From contig JAREIK010000502.1 in NCBI GenBank assembly GCA_029783825.1, positions 1 to 64,000 on the forward strand: 64,000 nt of DNA. The letters are read 5' to 3'. The notes below the pieces were generated by a model that worked only from the letters and a program-made list of their open reading frames with translations, was not told where the DNA came from and ran no database searches. Position numbers and translations under genes: made by a program. How positions within the stretch are numbered: position 1 is the stretch's first letter; each line of letters begins with the position of its first letter. Below are positions 39,660 through 52,275 of the stretch, piece after piece. Source of the stretch: Sapria himalayana. Taxonomy: Eukaryota > Streptophyta > Magnoliopsida > Malpighiales > Rafflesiaceae.

Positions 39660-41060
39660 GTCTATATTTTAATATGGCTATTTGTCTATCTATCTATTTA
39701 TTTAATTATCTATTCTTCTATTTGCCTATTAGTCTAAAATTATATTTGACTATCTATGAATCTATCTATCAGTCTATGTATTTTTGTGTCTATGTGTCTT
39801 TCAGTCTATCCTTCTTTCTATCTACATATCTATTTTCCTATGTGTCTATGTGTCTACATGTCTGTATATCTATCTATTTATCTATCTATCTCTCTAACTA
39901 TCTATCTGTCTATTTGACTATTAGTCTATCAATTTATCTATTTATCTATCTATTTGTCTATAATTTGTCTATCTATATTTCTATTTGTCTTTTTGACTTT
40001 TTATCTATCTATCTTTCTATCTGTCTAGCTAGTTAGCTATCTATCTATCTGTCTTTCTGTCTTTCTATCTATATATCTCTCTATCTATCTATATATCTAT
40101 TAATCAATTTATCAATCAGTCATATATCTTTCTTTTTATTTGTTTTTTTATTTAAATGTTTATATGTCTAGCTTTTAATCAATGTAACAATCTAACTATA
40201 TACAACTCTATCTATATATCTAACTATCTAACTATATATCTATCAAACTATCTAACTGACTTCTTTCTATTTACCTAAAGTCAATTTAATTATCTGTCTA
40301 ATTATATATCCATTTATCTATCTATCTATCTATTTGTATGGATATCTATTATTCTACCTATCTATTTGTCTAGCTCTCAATTTGTCTATCTATTTATCTA
40401 TTTGTGTATCTATATATCTTGTTATTTTTCTATCTATCTATCTATCTATCTTTATATATGTCTATCTACTTATTTATCTATGTATTGATTTATCTATCTA
40501 TTATATCTATCTATCTTTCTACCTACCTATCTATCAATCTATCAAGGTGTCTATAAATCTATTTGTGTGTCTAGCTGTTTGCATATTATTTCTATTTGTA
40601 TATCTATCTATGCATATATCTATTTATTGCTCTATTTATAGATCTATTTCTCTATACATATTTATATCTATCAATATATCTCTCTATATATTTCAATGTT
40701 TATTTGTCTATCAATTTATTTGAGTATTTCTCTATTTGTCATTATTTTTATATCTCTTTAAATCTATATGTCCATCTCTCTATGTGTTTTTCTATTTATC
40801 TATCTATCTATCTATCTATATATTTATCTAATTTTTTTATGTATGTATTAGTCTATCTGCCTATCAATCAATTTATCTATCTACTATCTATCATTCTATG
40901 TATTAATTTATCTATTTTTCTATCTATCTATATCTCTATTTGTCTATAAGTCTATTTTTCTATTTGTCTATTTCAATCTTTCTATTATTTATCAATCAAT
41001 CAATATGTCTATATGTCTAGCTAACTATCAATCTATCTGTCTATCTTTACATTAGTCTAT
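39660..41060 (+). repeat. Segmental duplication inside the satellite, right copy
   Basis: Partner of 33200-34560. The two differ by substitutions, loss of an (AT)n tract and small indels, so the duplication is not very recent. The copy ends about 200 bp before the polarity switch at 41263-41291. Confidence 0.8.
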
Positions 41061-41262
41061 CTATTTAGCTATCTTTCTATTTATCTATCTATCTTTCAAT
41101 ATTTTTATCTGCATATCTATCAATTTGTTCTTTTTTTCTATCTATCTATGGGTCTATTTATCAATTTGTATATCTATCCATCTATATATTTGTCTATATA
41201 TCTATCTAAGTAACAAACTATATATCTATTTATTTATTTGTCTATCTATTTATTTTTCTATC

Positions 41263-41291
41263 ATTTTATCTATCAGAAATATAGATAAAAT
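41263..41291. repeat. Perfect hairpin at a satellite polarity switch
   Basis: The 11-bp arm ATTTTATCTAT (41263-41273) and its exact reverse complement (41281-41291) flank the 7-nt loop CAGAAAT. The array reads TCTA to the left and GATA to the right, so the switch falls in the loop. Confidence 0.88.
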
Positions 41292-42018
41292 ATATAAACA
41301 GATAGATAGATAGTCAAATTGATATATAGACATATAGACATATAGATATATAGATAGGTAGACATATGGATATATATATTGATAGATATATAGATAGACA
41401 GATAGATTGGCACATAGATAGATATATAGATTGACAAATAAATAGATATATAAATAAACATATAGATAGACAGATAGATAAAGAGATATATAGACAGATA
41501 GATACATGGATTAATAGAAAGAAAGATAGACAGACAGATATATATATATATATCGATAGATAGATAGAATGATAGATAGATAGACAGATTGGTAGACAAA
41601 TAGTTAGTCAAATATATAGAGAGTTAGATATATAGATAGATAGATAGATAGATAAATAGCAAAATATATAGAGAGATAGATATACAAAAAGTTATATAGA
41701 TAGATAGACACATATAAATAGACAGATAGATAGTCACCTATATAGACAGACTAATAATATATACATAGATAGATAGATAGATAGATAAATTGATAGATAG
41801 ACTAATACATACACGGACATATTGGTAAATAGATAGATAGATAGACAATTAGATTATTAGATAAATAGACATATATAATGATTGATATACCAAATGATAG
41901 ATAGCCAGATAGACCCACAGATATACAGATAGACAGATAGATAGACAGATAAATAGAAAGAACGAAAGATAGATATATAGATAAATAGATAGACAAATAG
42001 ATAGACAAATAGATAAAA

Positions 42019-42049
<31 letters not shown>

Positions 42050-42563
42050 GATGGATAAATAGATAGATAGATAGACAGCCAGATAGACAATCAGATAAAT
42101 AAATAGATAGAAAGACAGATAGACAAATAGATAGATTGACTAATAGATTGATAAATAAATAGGCAGATAGACATGCATATAGAAAGTCAGATAAAAAGAT
42201 TGATAGACAGGTAGATAAAAAAATAGAATGATAGATATAAAGTATATATATTGACACATAGATTGTTTGATTGATAGATGAAAAGATAGTTGGATATATA
42301 GACGGATCGATAGACAGATAGATAGAAAGGCAGATAGATAGATGGATAGGCAGATGAATAGATAGATGGATAAATAGTCAATCAGATAGATATATACATA
42401 GATCATTAGATAAATAGTTAGATAGATAGTTAGTTAGATTGATATATATATATATATATATTCATAATTAGATTGATAGATAGATTAAAGGTAGATTTAT
42501 AAATAATTTCATAGATAGATTGATAGATAAATAGATATATAGATCGATATACAAATACATATA

Positions 42564-42629
<66 letters not shown>

Positions 42630-43330
42630 GATTGATAGATAAATAGTTAGATATATATATATAGAAATATAAATATGTAGAAAGACAAAATGATATACAG
42701 ATATAACGAATAGAAAAATTGATATATAGAGTGTTGGAGTTATAGTTAGATAGACAAATAAATAGATAGATAAATAGATAGTCAGATAGATAGATAAATA
42801 AATAAACAAATAGATAGACAGATATATAGATAGATAATTAGATAGATAGATAGATAGTTAGTTAGATAGAGAAATATTTAGATAGGTAGACAGAGAGATA
42901 GATAGATAGAAAGGAAGATAGATAGAAAGATATATAGATTGAAAGGTAGACAGACATATAGTTAAGTTAGTTAGTTAGATAGTTAGATATATACATAGAT
43001 AGATAGGTATATAGACAAATAGACTGATAGATAAATAGGCATATATAGATAGATAGATACACAAATAGATAGACAGATATAAAAATAGACAGATAGAGAG
43101 ATAGATAGATAGTTAGATATATAGATAAACAAATACATAGACAGATCGATAGATAGATAGTTAAATATCTAGATATACAAATAGATAGTTAAATATACAA
43201 TTAGATAGATAGATAGACAGATAGATAGATAGATAGATAGATAGGTATATAGATGGATAGATACATAGATAGATAGATATTTATATATAGAAAGATATAA
43301 AAATAGTTAGGCATATAGATAGATAGATAT
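41281..43330 (-). repeat. Degenerate GATA/TATC satellite, block 3b
   Basis: GATA polarity. It contains a (CA)n tract at about 42018-42048, a long (AT)n tract at about 42567-42625 and a TTAG patch at about 42960-42985. It ends where the composite element begins inside its triplet block at about 43331. Confidence 0.92.
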
Positions 43331-43530
43331 ATGCCACCTACTACTGGTGATGCCGTTGCTGCCACCATTGCCGCCACTACCACCACTGCCACTACTGCCG
43401 CTACTGCCACTACTTCTGCTTCTATCGCTACTATCGCTTCTGTCGCTTCTTCCACTTCTACTGCTGATGCCGCCTCTGACTCCACAACCACTTCCGTCGC
43501 TGCTACCACTACCATCACTGCTCCCACTAC
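43331..43530. repeat. GCN triplet block, copy 2
   Basis: GCC/ACT/ACC/TCT triplets, open in two plus frames (Thr/Ala-rich and Leu/Pro-rich) and on the minus strand. It starts abruptly against GATA satellite, so this copy of the composite unit is truncated inside the triplet block. Confidence 0.75.
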
Positions 43531-43960
43531 TTATAATAAAAGTAAGGCGGGCGATGATGCTCGACTAATGAACTTGAGATTGAGTGAGGTATTGATGAGG
43601 CGGTGAGCTACTTCTCCTAAAATAGGACCTTATATTCCTCCTGGACCAGAATTACATGACACTACATGAGTATCATCATCAACATCATTCTAAGACCTAG
43701 TACAATTAAAACCAATCATCGCAGAATCTAGAGCAACAAAACTTATTTAAGCATACGTTCGCTTTGTACAATGTGATAATTGCATATCAATACAATTACT
43801 AAGATTTTTATGACCAACTTCTATATGCCTGGCTGGCCTAGACTAGAAATATCATCCAACAGCTTTAAGAAAAGTCTAATATCCAATGCGTTTATTACCT
43901 ACATCAGTGAGCAATGCACAATGATGCCTAGACCTGCCTGAGCAATTATAAATATATGAA
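43531..43960 (+). repeat. Module C
   Basis: Aligns along its length with the reverse complement of 15560-16055. The 91-codon frame 43331-43606 is triplet repeat running into this module and is not conserved as a protein. Confidence 0.75.
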
Positions 43961-43964
43961 CTCA

Positions 43965-44258
43965 CTTATGTATATACCCAGTATATACGTATGTATATAC
44001 TATAGTATAAAAGTACATATATACCGAGTATATGCGTACATATATACTACAATATAAAAGTAGGTACTTACCGAGTATATACATACATATATACTACAAT
44101 ATATAAGTCTGTATATACTGAGTATATATGTACAAATATACTCAGTATATATGAACATATATACTTGGTATATATGTACTTATATACTCAGTATATACGT
44201 ACATTTATACCAAGTATATATGTACATATATACTACAGTTTTATCTGTACGTATATAT
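43965..44258. repeat. Hairpin array, composite unit
   Basis: About ten units of alternating 'cagtatatacgtacatata' and 'ctactatagtata' type, many centred on the palindromes TGTACA or ACGTAC. Confidence 0.8.
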
Positions 44259-44261
44259 AAT

Positions 44262-44469
44262 CACATAGCCTTAGATGACACACACACGTGTACTTTAATG
44301 CAAATACACATACCATCATAGACAAAAGAATAAAATAATATATGATTAAAAAAACATGCATATAGATCTCTCAGGCATGGTCAGCATTTCTCGATCGTTT
44401 TTTTCTAGTACTCCACGAAAATAGAGAATATTGTTACACCTACACATGGAGCATAACATACTACATTTA
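44262..44469 (+). repeat. Start of module A followed by diverged linker
   Basis: 'aatcacatagccttagatgac' matches the module A start at 60694 and 62876, then the similarity is lost. The rest is non-repetitive, with no gene seen. Confidence 0.5.
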
Positions 44470-44775
44470 CAAACTAATAACCGATGACAAGGAGTCACAG
44501 ATCTGAACTATGATGAAGCATATCAACGCAAAATAAGAGTGTCAAGAACAAACCTACATTTGCATGGAATTACTTTTTTTGGTTCATATCACTGCCTCAT
44601 ATAATAAGGTGTTGTTCCCAACACCATGGAGGCCCCGCCAAGGCTTTTGCATACCTATAATAGACTAAAACTCTACCCAAGAATTTTGGGGACACATAGA
44701 CATATTTACAAATACATAAAAATAGTTATTATAGACATGAAAAAACACAAATTAAAGTTGATTGTCATACAGCTT
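44470..44775 (+). repeat. Module E, copy 1
   Basis: Aligns with 63290-63620. Shared blocks are 'agtcacagatctgaac', 'aataagagtrtcaagaacaa' (r = a or g), 'catacctataata', 'aaaactctaccca' and 'aaatagttattatag'. Read on the minus strand both copies share 'GRVL', 'YYRY' and 'GP', so a captured exon is possible. It is unidentified. Confidence 0.75.
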
Positions 44776-44779
44776 CAAC

Positions 44780-45175
44780 TAAAATTTAATAAAAAAATTT
44801 AATATTTTTATATTAAATTGAATAAAAATAGGAACTATAAATATTAATTTTTAATTAAAAAAATTCATTTAATTACTTATTCTAATACATTATTTTATAT
44901 ATCTAAAACAAAAAAATAATAAATTTATATTACATCTTATTAATCAATGTATCTACCAACAGTGTATAAAGTATAATCTATCCATGCATTGACATTGCTT
45001 TGACTCTCTCAACTCTTCCGATCACCAACTTTCTACTACAAAAAAGTTGTTTGAGTCATGGTGCGTCATGTCTATTGAAAAATCCCTTCACTTATACAAG
45101 CTTCGTATGGGTAAACAATGTGATACTATATCTGTAAGAAATTTAAACCACTAAATCTAATCAAAGTAAATTAAA
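44780..45175 (+). repeat. Module B, copy at 45 kb
   Basis: Matches 59780-60215 and 61150-61445, with 'tatattaaattgaataa', 'tcaatgtatctacca', 'gtgtataaagtataatctat', 'gaaaaatcccttcactta' and 'acaagcttcgtatggg'. It is followed by the usual 'gttttgataaata' and an array. Confidence 0.8.
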
Positions 45176-45189
45176 AAATACTATGTTTT

Positions 45190-45385
45190 GATAAATAAAT
45201 ATTACTGCAATAAATATGTACATATATACTAGTATTTCACTCGTACATATATTACTACAGTATATGTACATATAAACTAAAATATTACTTGTACATATAT
45301 ACTGAGTACATATATACTTAGTATATATGTACATAAAATACTGTAGTATTATATGTACATATATACTGACTATATATGTACGTAT
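45190..45385. repeat. Hairpin array, composite unit
   Basis: 'agtatatatgtacata' and 'ctgtagtattatatgtacat' units between module B and the triplet block. Confidence 0.78.
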
Positions 45386-45389
45386 ATAC

Positions 45390-45595
45390 CGCATTTGTTG
45401 CTGTTGCTATTGCTCCCATTTTCACTGTCGTTCCTGCCAATGTCGCTCCTACCACTGTCATTGTCACTACTGCTACTGGTGTTGCCGGTGTTGCGGCCGG
45501 TGCTGCCAGTGGTGCCGCTACTACTGCTGCTGCCAGTTCTAGCACCGCTGCTGCCAATGCCACTGTACCGTCGCTGCCACCACTGCTACTTTATA
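45390..45595. repeat. GCN triplet block, copy 3
   Basis: GCT/GTT/GCC/ACT triplets, open in three plus frames and on the minus strand. It occupies the same slot after an array as at 16056-16340. It ends against an inverted family G repeat. Confidence 0.75.
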
Positions 45596-45599
45596 TAAA

Positions 45600-46060
45600 T
45601 GCATACAAAGTTATAAACAATTATATAGAATTACATATGTGTATACATATATGTATACATCATTAAAAATAAAGTTATATTTTATATATAGAGTTTTTTA
45701 TAGTTATACAAATATTTATATATAGTTATACACATATAGTTAAACATTATGTTGTATGTTTTTATAAATATCATTATAAATATAGTTACATGTGGTTATA
45801 CATATAGTTACAAGTATAGTTTAACTTATAATTATACATGTATGTATATATATTTTTTCATATAATTTCATATATTTATACATATAGTTATGTATAGGTA
45901 TAGATATACTAAAATACATTTTTTATACTAGTATATAAAAATATATATTAAATATATGTTGTTAATTATATATTTAAATGTAGTTATGTTAAAGTTTTTA
46001 TAGTTATACATTTAGTAAGATTGAATTATTTATAGGTATATGTTATTATACATATAATAT
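45600..46060 (-). repeat. Family G repeat, inverted copy 4
   Basis: The reverse complement follows the family G order of 12395-12855. In this strand the blocks are 'caaatatttatatatagtta', 'acattatgttgtatg', 'gttacatgtggttatacat' and 'aaatatatattaaatatatg'. Confidence 0.72.
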
Positions 46061-46239
46061 GTATAGTTATTTGAAGGGCAAATTAGAGTGAGTATCTCAT
46101 ATTTCGACTGCTCGTCCATAATAAAATTAATAAAAAATAAAAACAAGGTGTGAACTAGAAACAAGCTAAAATTATAATATTTTCTTTCATGCTGATGTAT
46201 AAAGTTCCATGACATGTAGCTTAGATGAAACAAGGTGTA

Positions 46240-46440
46240 AACTAGGAATGTTGAAGTGTCAAGTGGGTTGGGCGACATAAGCGCGACATGATTCATCAAT
46301 GTCTGGCATAGTATGATTCATCCATGTTTGACCTGGTTCATAGTCATGCCGAGCTAGGTGGGTCTGACCATGCCTTGTGTTAGGCTTGGCATGGCTCGTG
46401 TGGATGACATTGTAGCATGACCCATTAGCATAGGGTTTTT
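46240..46440. other. GC-richer patch, possible MITE fragment
   Basis: Begins 'gtgtcaagtgggttgggc' and is rich in 'catggctcgtg'/'catgccgagc' words, like the hAT-like element at 51603-52042. A matching right terminus was not found, so this is a weak call. Confidence 0.3.
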
Positions 46441-47679
46441 AGAAAAAGTAGTTATTTTTTTTAATGGTTGTTGGTGCCTTGCTAGCTAAAATATTTATAC
46501 CCATTAAAGGTGAAAATATTTTTTAGCCATTGGATTGCATTTGACCGCTTATTTATAAAAATTTGATAGCTTTTGAGTTGCTGCCCTAAAATATGTGAAA
46601 TAAAAAAATAATTTTTAATTAAAAAATTTTTCTATATATATTTAATGGATATATTTTTATTTTTATTTTTATTTTTATATTATATTTTTTTTCTCTTTTT
46701 GTTATTATTATATTCATATTGTATCCTATTTGTGCTATTTTGTTAAATAATTTATAAGTTTAAGTTGTCTTGTATGTCATGTATGTGTTAGTTTCATGAG
46801 CAGTTGACTTTCAGACAGAAAAATATGAGGTACATATCTAAACTATTTAATACACACAAAAACTTAAGGTATACATTGTGATTATGTTTAAAGAATTAAT
46901 TTTATTTAGTATATTTTAGATTAATAATTATATTTAAAAAATGTAAATAATTTAAATTTATTATTATTTTTCTCCTACTTTCAATTCAATCTCATACATA
47001 AAAAATGATAAATGTTGAATAATAACAATAATTTGACTTAAAGGTTCATATTTGAAACTAGGTTTTCTCTTATAATTTTCACTCATTTGCCTCAGAAACA
47101 TAAAAATAAACAAAATTTAGTAATATGTATGTACTTAACAAAATCAAAAAAAAATAGTTGGAGGGTTGAAGAAGATTTCAGGTAAACATAAATGAACTAT
47201 ACGATCTTTGAAGTTGGATCAACATCAGGTTAATTGACCATCTTCATTTATCGCAATGAATTTGTGAGAGAAGATGTGATGAAATTGATTATTAACTCGA
47301 GTATTCTAGTTAGATTTTTGGAAGATTCTAAAATAATTTCTCTTATGAAAATTTACTTTTGATCTACTTATCATAGAATTTTTAGTCTTATGTCAACTAA
47401 TAGGAGTAACATTATTAAATATTTTAAATTAAAAAAATAATTAGTAATTAAGAACTTAGCAAATAGAATGGAGGGTTGTCCTTGAAGTTCGACTTCTAGA
47501 CTAGAGTTGTTAGATATTTTATTTGCATGCCTCACCATTATGTCAATTTTTATGTATAAAATTAATAATTTTTTTCTATCCAGTCAGTAGATCAAAAAAG
47601 TAAGATTAGAGTTGCTGGCCTTAAGATTGTCTAGCTCTTTGGGAGATATTATTTGATCTAAATAAGCTGCAACTGCATT
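46441..47679. other. AT-rich sequence, no gene seen
   Basis: Degenerate sequence with homopolymer A/T runs and no open frame over 60 codons with recognisable motifs. Confidence 0.55.
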
Positions 47680-48150
47680 TGTCATTTTCTCTTAGTATAA
47701 TCTCTAATTCTTAGGCAGTCAAATATCCTAATTTTTGGATCATCATGATCAGGAAATATAATATATCTGCATGGCTATTGAATCATTTAAACTCAAAGTA
47801 AATTTTCTCTCATTGAAAGTTAGACTCTCTTTGAGTCAATCTGATTTATACTTTTTCATACATATAATGACTCAATCCGAATATTATCATAATTTAAACC
47901 TATAAGTTGTAGCTAATACATGTCCATGTCACTTAACTAGAGGTCCAATTCAAGTGGGATAACAGAATAGTAACTAAAAGTAATGGATCCAAATATGTTT
48001 TATGGATTCTTATTCTTCAGACTCGCTAAAAAATAAATATGCTCAAAAAAATAATGTTAGTACTCACTAATATTATATCAAACTCTTATTATAAAATGTG
48101 TATCATTTTTATATACTAAGTAACTAAGAATGATTAAACTCAAAGTTTTT
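47680..48150 (+). repeat. Diverged 450-bp repeat, copy 1 (partner 48580-49070)
   Basis: Shared blocks in order with the partner are 'cttagtataa', 'atcataatttraacc' (r = a or g), 'aagtggg', 'ttattcttc', 'actcgctaaaaaat' versus 'attcactaaaaaat', 'ctctaatattat' and 'tatatactaa'. These could be remnants of two LTRs or a segmental duplication. No terminal TG..CA is certain. Confidence 0.55.
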
Positions 48151-48579
48151 GGTTTCATCTTATGTTTTATGGAGATATAATGAAAAAATAAATGTTTTTA
48201 AAAATTATGAGGAAAGTTAAATGTTGTATCTCCATTATGCATGATCTGATAGAGTATAATGTAAGAAATAATATAAAAGGGTAACTATTTGATGAGTTAA
48301 TTTTTGGTTGATTTTTATATTATCTAAAATATTTCAATTAAATATTCATTCTTTCTTTTTAATAATCCTATTTTTGTGAAAGATTGTAACATGGGAAGAC
48401 TAATGTATGATTTTATGATTCAAATAGTAAATTTTATAACTGTTTGATACATATATTTTAATATATGATTATTTTTTAAATATTTGTATTAAATTATTTA
48501 TTTTACTATTTTATAAAATAATGTTAAAAAGTATGATATAAGGTGAAATATAAATAATTCCTACATGATGCACATGTTT

Positions 48580-49070
48580 CTTTTTCTTAGTATAAATTCT
48601 AAATTATGGGTGGTAAATTATCTAGTTTTCAACTCATGACTAGGAACTATAGTAAATTACTAGACTATTTATTGTGTCATCTGGACCCAAGGTAAATTAC
48701 CTCTCCGTGGAAATCTCACTTTATTCAAAGTTGATATGATTTATATTTGTCAGAGCAAATGATGATCCCATACTCATAGGTGGGTAATCATAATTTGAAC
48801 CAATAAGTTCATATGTAGTTGGTGGTGATCCTCTCTAGTCTCTTATAACTGGAAATTTAAGTGGGGTTATAGGGGAATGAGGAAAAATAATTAATGTGAT
48901 TATATCTTTAGATTATTATTCTTCCTGAATTCACTAAAAAATGAGTTTGCTTTAAAAAATATTTCATCACTCTCTAATATTATCCTAGACATTAATGAAA
49001 AATACTTGTACTTTTTTATATACTAAAATAATCAAGAAAAAATAAATAAAATAATTAATTTTAGAATCTC
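48580..49070 (+). repeat. Diverged 450-bp repeat, copy 2
   Basis: Same order of blocks as 47680-48150, about 900 bp downstream. The sequence between them shows no recognisable retroelement protein. Confidence 0.55.
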
Positions 49071-49139
49071 TAGAAAACATGCTAAATAATTTTTATATGA
49101 TTCAAAATTTGAAAGGACACACAGTCAAAAATGATTGAA

Positions 49140-49290
49140 TAATACATAAACACTTACACACACTATCACACACTATCACACACTTGCGCACACACTATCA
49201 CACACTTGCACACACATTGTCACCCACTTGCACATGAATATGTACATATGCGCATGAAATTGCACACATTGTTACACTTTACACTTTGCA
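49140..49290. repeat. CACA-rich minisatellite
   Basis: Units of 'cacacactatcacacacttg' repeat several times and decay into 'gcacatgaatatgtacatatg'. Confidence 0.7.
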
Positions 49291-51290
49291 CCATCTACAT
49301 TGATGTAGTTGGCATTGACGTACATCTCATGCAATGGCCATGCGATGGATAGATGGGAAACACACATTATGTGTGCCTTCTTTGGAAAGAGGTAGTGTAC
49401 ACGCATGCAATGTTACGCACAGTGCATCTGTGATTGTGATGTTACTATCTACATGCACTTCTCTCTCTACAAAATATAGTATTTGTGCTCTTAAAGGTAC
49501 TAGCTCTAATAACATGCTGAGAATAAATTCAAAATATCAATACTACCCATGAAAAATAATGTACAATGTTGTATCCTTATATAATGGGCAATATGAATTA
49601 GGACAGCTGATATGTCGAGTATTCTCAAATGTAATAAAATAAACAACAAATAAAAAAAATTGCAAAACTATAAACAAATGGAAACTATAATAACTATTAA
49701 AATAATATATATTAAATAAATAATGTTGATTTTGATTATTTTTTAGATATTTGCTCATGTCTGGTATTAGATCTCTCTTTGAAATATTTAGTAAAATATT
49801 TTTTTTGTCCGTCGGATCTGTGTGAGCAAATATTCATTCGATCTGATACATTTAGAAGAAAAATGAAAGCTCACTAGAGATAAAATTAGAAAGAAGTTAG
49901 GATATTTTATCATATTGATTGATAATTATATAGGTTTTACTTGATTTTTTTTAATTTTAAATTACATTTTTTTATTTTAAATTATATTTTTTTTATTTTC
50001 AGTCATTTCATAAAAAGATATAAAACCATCTTAATGAAAATATTAAAAAATAGTATAAGTAATAATGTATCAGATAGTTTTCATACTTTATGTATGAATC
50101 TTGAGGTTATATACCAGACTTCATGTACAGACACATCATCATGGAATGATATTTTAAAAAGGATGAATAGATATTTGATTGAGACAACTCAGATTTTTTA
50201 ATCGAAGTATTTTGAAATAGTCTTTCGCAAATATATTAATCAAATCTATTTTATCAATTGAATATTTTTTTATCATTTCTTATTATATAATTTTTTTTAA
50301 TCATTTATTTTGGAAAAAGAAGTTATTTAATATCTTTCAGTGTATTTTGGTGTGTTTGTTTTGTTCATCATTTTTTTCTATGACAATATAAGGTAATACC
50401 TAGTACTTTGAGATTTAATTTTCTTGGTTAATCTATTATCTAAAAAGTATGCTAGTAATTTTAACCAGAATCTAATTGAGTATTAGTAAATATTGATATT
50501 TTTTTAAAGTTGACTCATTTTTAAACAAGCCTAGAACAAGAGTCCAAATAATATATGTGAGTAAATTAATTTTTAGTCTTTCCTGAGCCTCCAATGAGGT
50601 GGGATGATCACTCATCGATTACAATTGAATTTGGTTCACTTAATGATAATATTTATATGAAATCATCATATTGACCAATAAGTATAGATCAAGTTAACTC
50701 TAGAGAGAGTGAAGTTTCACAAGAAAATAAATATCTCTTGAGTCCATACAACTTGGCAATCCTCGGGTCTACTTTAATTCTGGATCATGATGATTTAGAG
50801 ACTACAAGACTTTATTGTACAAAACATAGAGTTTGTATTGAGAATGGACATGCATAGCATGTTCAGAGCATCTAAAAGTCTCCCATGTAGCCATGTGTTC
50901 TGATCATCAATTCCTATGATATTAGTCTTCTAATCACTTTTTAAAATAAAATGAAGATTTCTACCCAGCATCATATTGTATAGGTATTTTTGTACTGTGA
51001 TACTCTTGTCTCATTCTCAAATATTATCTCATTTAAGATGATATCATATATTATGATTGCCTCTCTAAGATATGCCATAGGTGGGTGTTCATTATGAAAA
51101 CATATCTAGATGATGATAATTTATCATAAGATAAGATGTATTGTCAGCAGGATTACTCATATATTTTATATTGATTATTAAAATATTTTTTCCTAAACTT
51201 GATAAAATAGTCATCATAAAGATTTTTATTTCATTAGTGGCCTCCCACAGTTAGAAATAATCTTCATAGAGATATCCAACAGGCCATGCC
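49291..51290. other. AT-rich sequence, no gene seen
   Basis: Short open frames on both strands (for example 49334-49552 plus, 49543-49758 minus, 49941-50201 plus) show no motif I recognise. The stretch 50570-51240 is less AT-rich and reads like retroelement LTR sequence in composition, but I found no partner copy or terminus. Confidence 0.5.
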
Positions 51291-51419
51291 AAGTGGAATG
51301 TCATATTTTAGGCTTAGTCTTTCCATTGTGTCATGCCTAGCATTACATGGCTCTGAAAATGGAAACCTGGTATGGCTTGTCGGCTGCCAGGAACATGTTA
51401 GGCCAAACCTTGACATGCT

Positions 51420-52275
51420 TGCACACAATTCATGTAGCTAACATAAATTCATTCCAATCCAGCATGTATTCATTTTAGGCTAGCATGCCTACATGAATTC
51501 ATTCCAGACTAGTAGGGGTTCATTATAGGCTAGCTTGATTCATTTTGAGTCGGCCCAGGTTCATTCTAGACTAGCCCAAGTTCATTCTAGCCTAGCTTGG
51601 AATAAGGGCGTCAAATGAATCGGGCAGCCCGGGCATGTCCTAGATCAGTAGTGCCTGGCCCATAATGCCACAATCTAGAACTGTGCCTCGGGCCGAGCAC
51701 CCCTAGGCATGGTTTATGGCCTACTGGGCCAGCATGAGTCGTGCCTCATGTCAGTGCCAATGCATGGTAAACCTCTATGGGCAATTTTATTATTTTTTTT
51801 TTAAATTTGACCGCCCCATCACGGGCCGGTCTATTTTTTAAAAAACATTCGGTTACATGATTAATTTTTTTCTGGTTTTCCTATCTGTCATTCGGCATCA
51901 TGAGCACGACCATTCACTTTGTCGTGCCTATCAGGCTGCTATGCCTGGCATGGAATGGGATTTTAACCATGCCGTGCATGGCATGGCCGTGCAAAGAAAA
52001 AGTGGGTCATGCCTACACGACATGGCCCACTTCACACCTCTAGCTCGGATTCATTCCAAGCTAGCTTGGATTCATTCTAGGCCAGCTAGACATCATTCTA
52101 GGATAGCACGAGTTCATTCTAGGCTAGCTCAGCTTCATTTTAGGCTAACTTGGATTCATTCCATGCTAGAGTTCCATGCTAGCCTAGATTTGTTCCATGC
52201 TTGCTTGCATTCTTTCCAAGCAAACTTTGGTTTATTCCAGGATAGCCTGCATTCAATTCAAACAAGAGGTCTTAA
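51420..52275 (+). repeat. About 21-bp minisatellite ('ttcattctaggctagc')
   Basis: The unit is roughly AGCTTGGATTCATTCTAGGCT with variants. About ten units lie at 51420-51602 and about ten at 52040-52275, separated by an inserted element. Because the period is a multiple of three, one frame (51857-52279) reads a 7-residue repeat of ARIHSKL type, which is repeat translation. Confidence 0.8.
51603..52042 (+). mobile_element. hAT-like MITE (about 440 bp) inserted in the minisatellite
   Basis: The left end TAAGGGCGTCAAATG and the reverse complement of the right end, TAGAGGTGTGAAGTG, match at 10 of 15 positions and resemble the TAGGGGTGTCAAA-type ends of plant hAT MITEs. Flanking 8-mers GCTTGGAA and GCTCGGAT agree at 6 of 8. 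They are also part of the host minisatellite unit, so the duplication is only suggestive. The interior is rich in 'gcatggc' and 'gggcc' words and carries no transposase. Confidence 0.55.

Larger units (their letters stand above)
30280..41262 (+). repeat. Degenerate TCTA/TATC satellite, block 3a
   Basis: About 11 kb with the + strand reading TCTA, the opposite polarity to the satellite left of the LINE. It contains long pure (AT)n tracts (about 31007-31047, 31637-31683, 34290-34330, 35921-35951, 38231-38279). It also contains larger duplications, described separately. All plus-strand open frames here are YLSI-type repeat translations. Confidence 0.93.

Noticed and set aside
1..43330. The idea that the GATA arrays mark a sex chromosome (Bkm-like)
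   Set aside because: GATA accumulation on sex chromosomes is known in some animals, but nothing in this plant window shows sex linkage.
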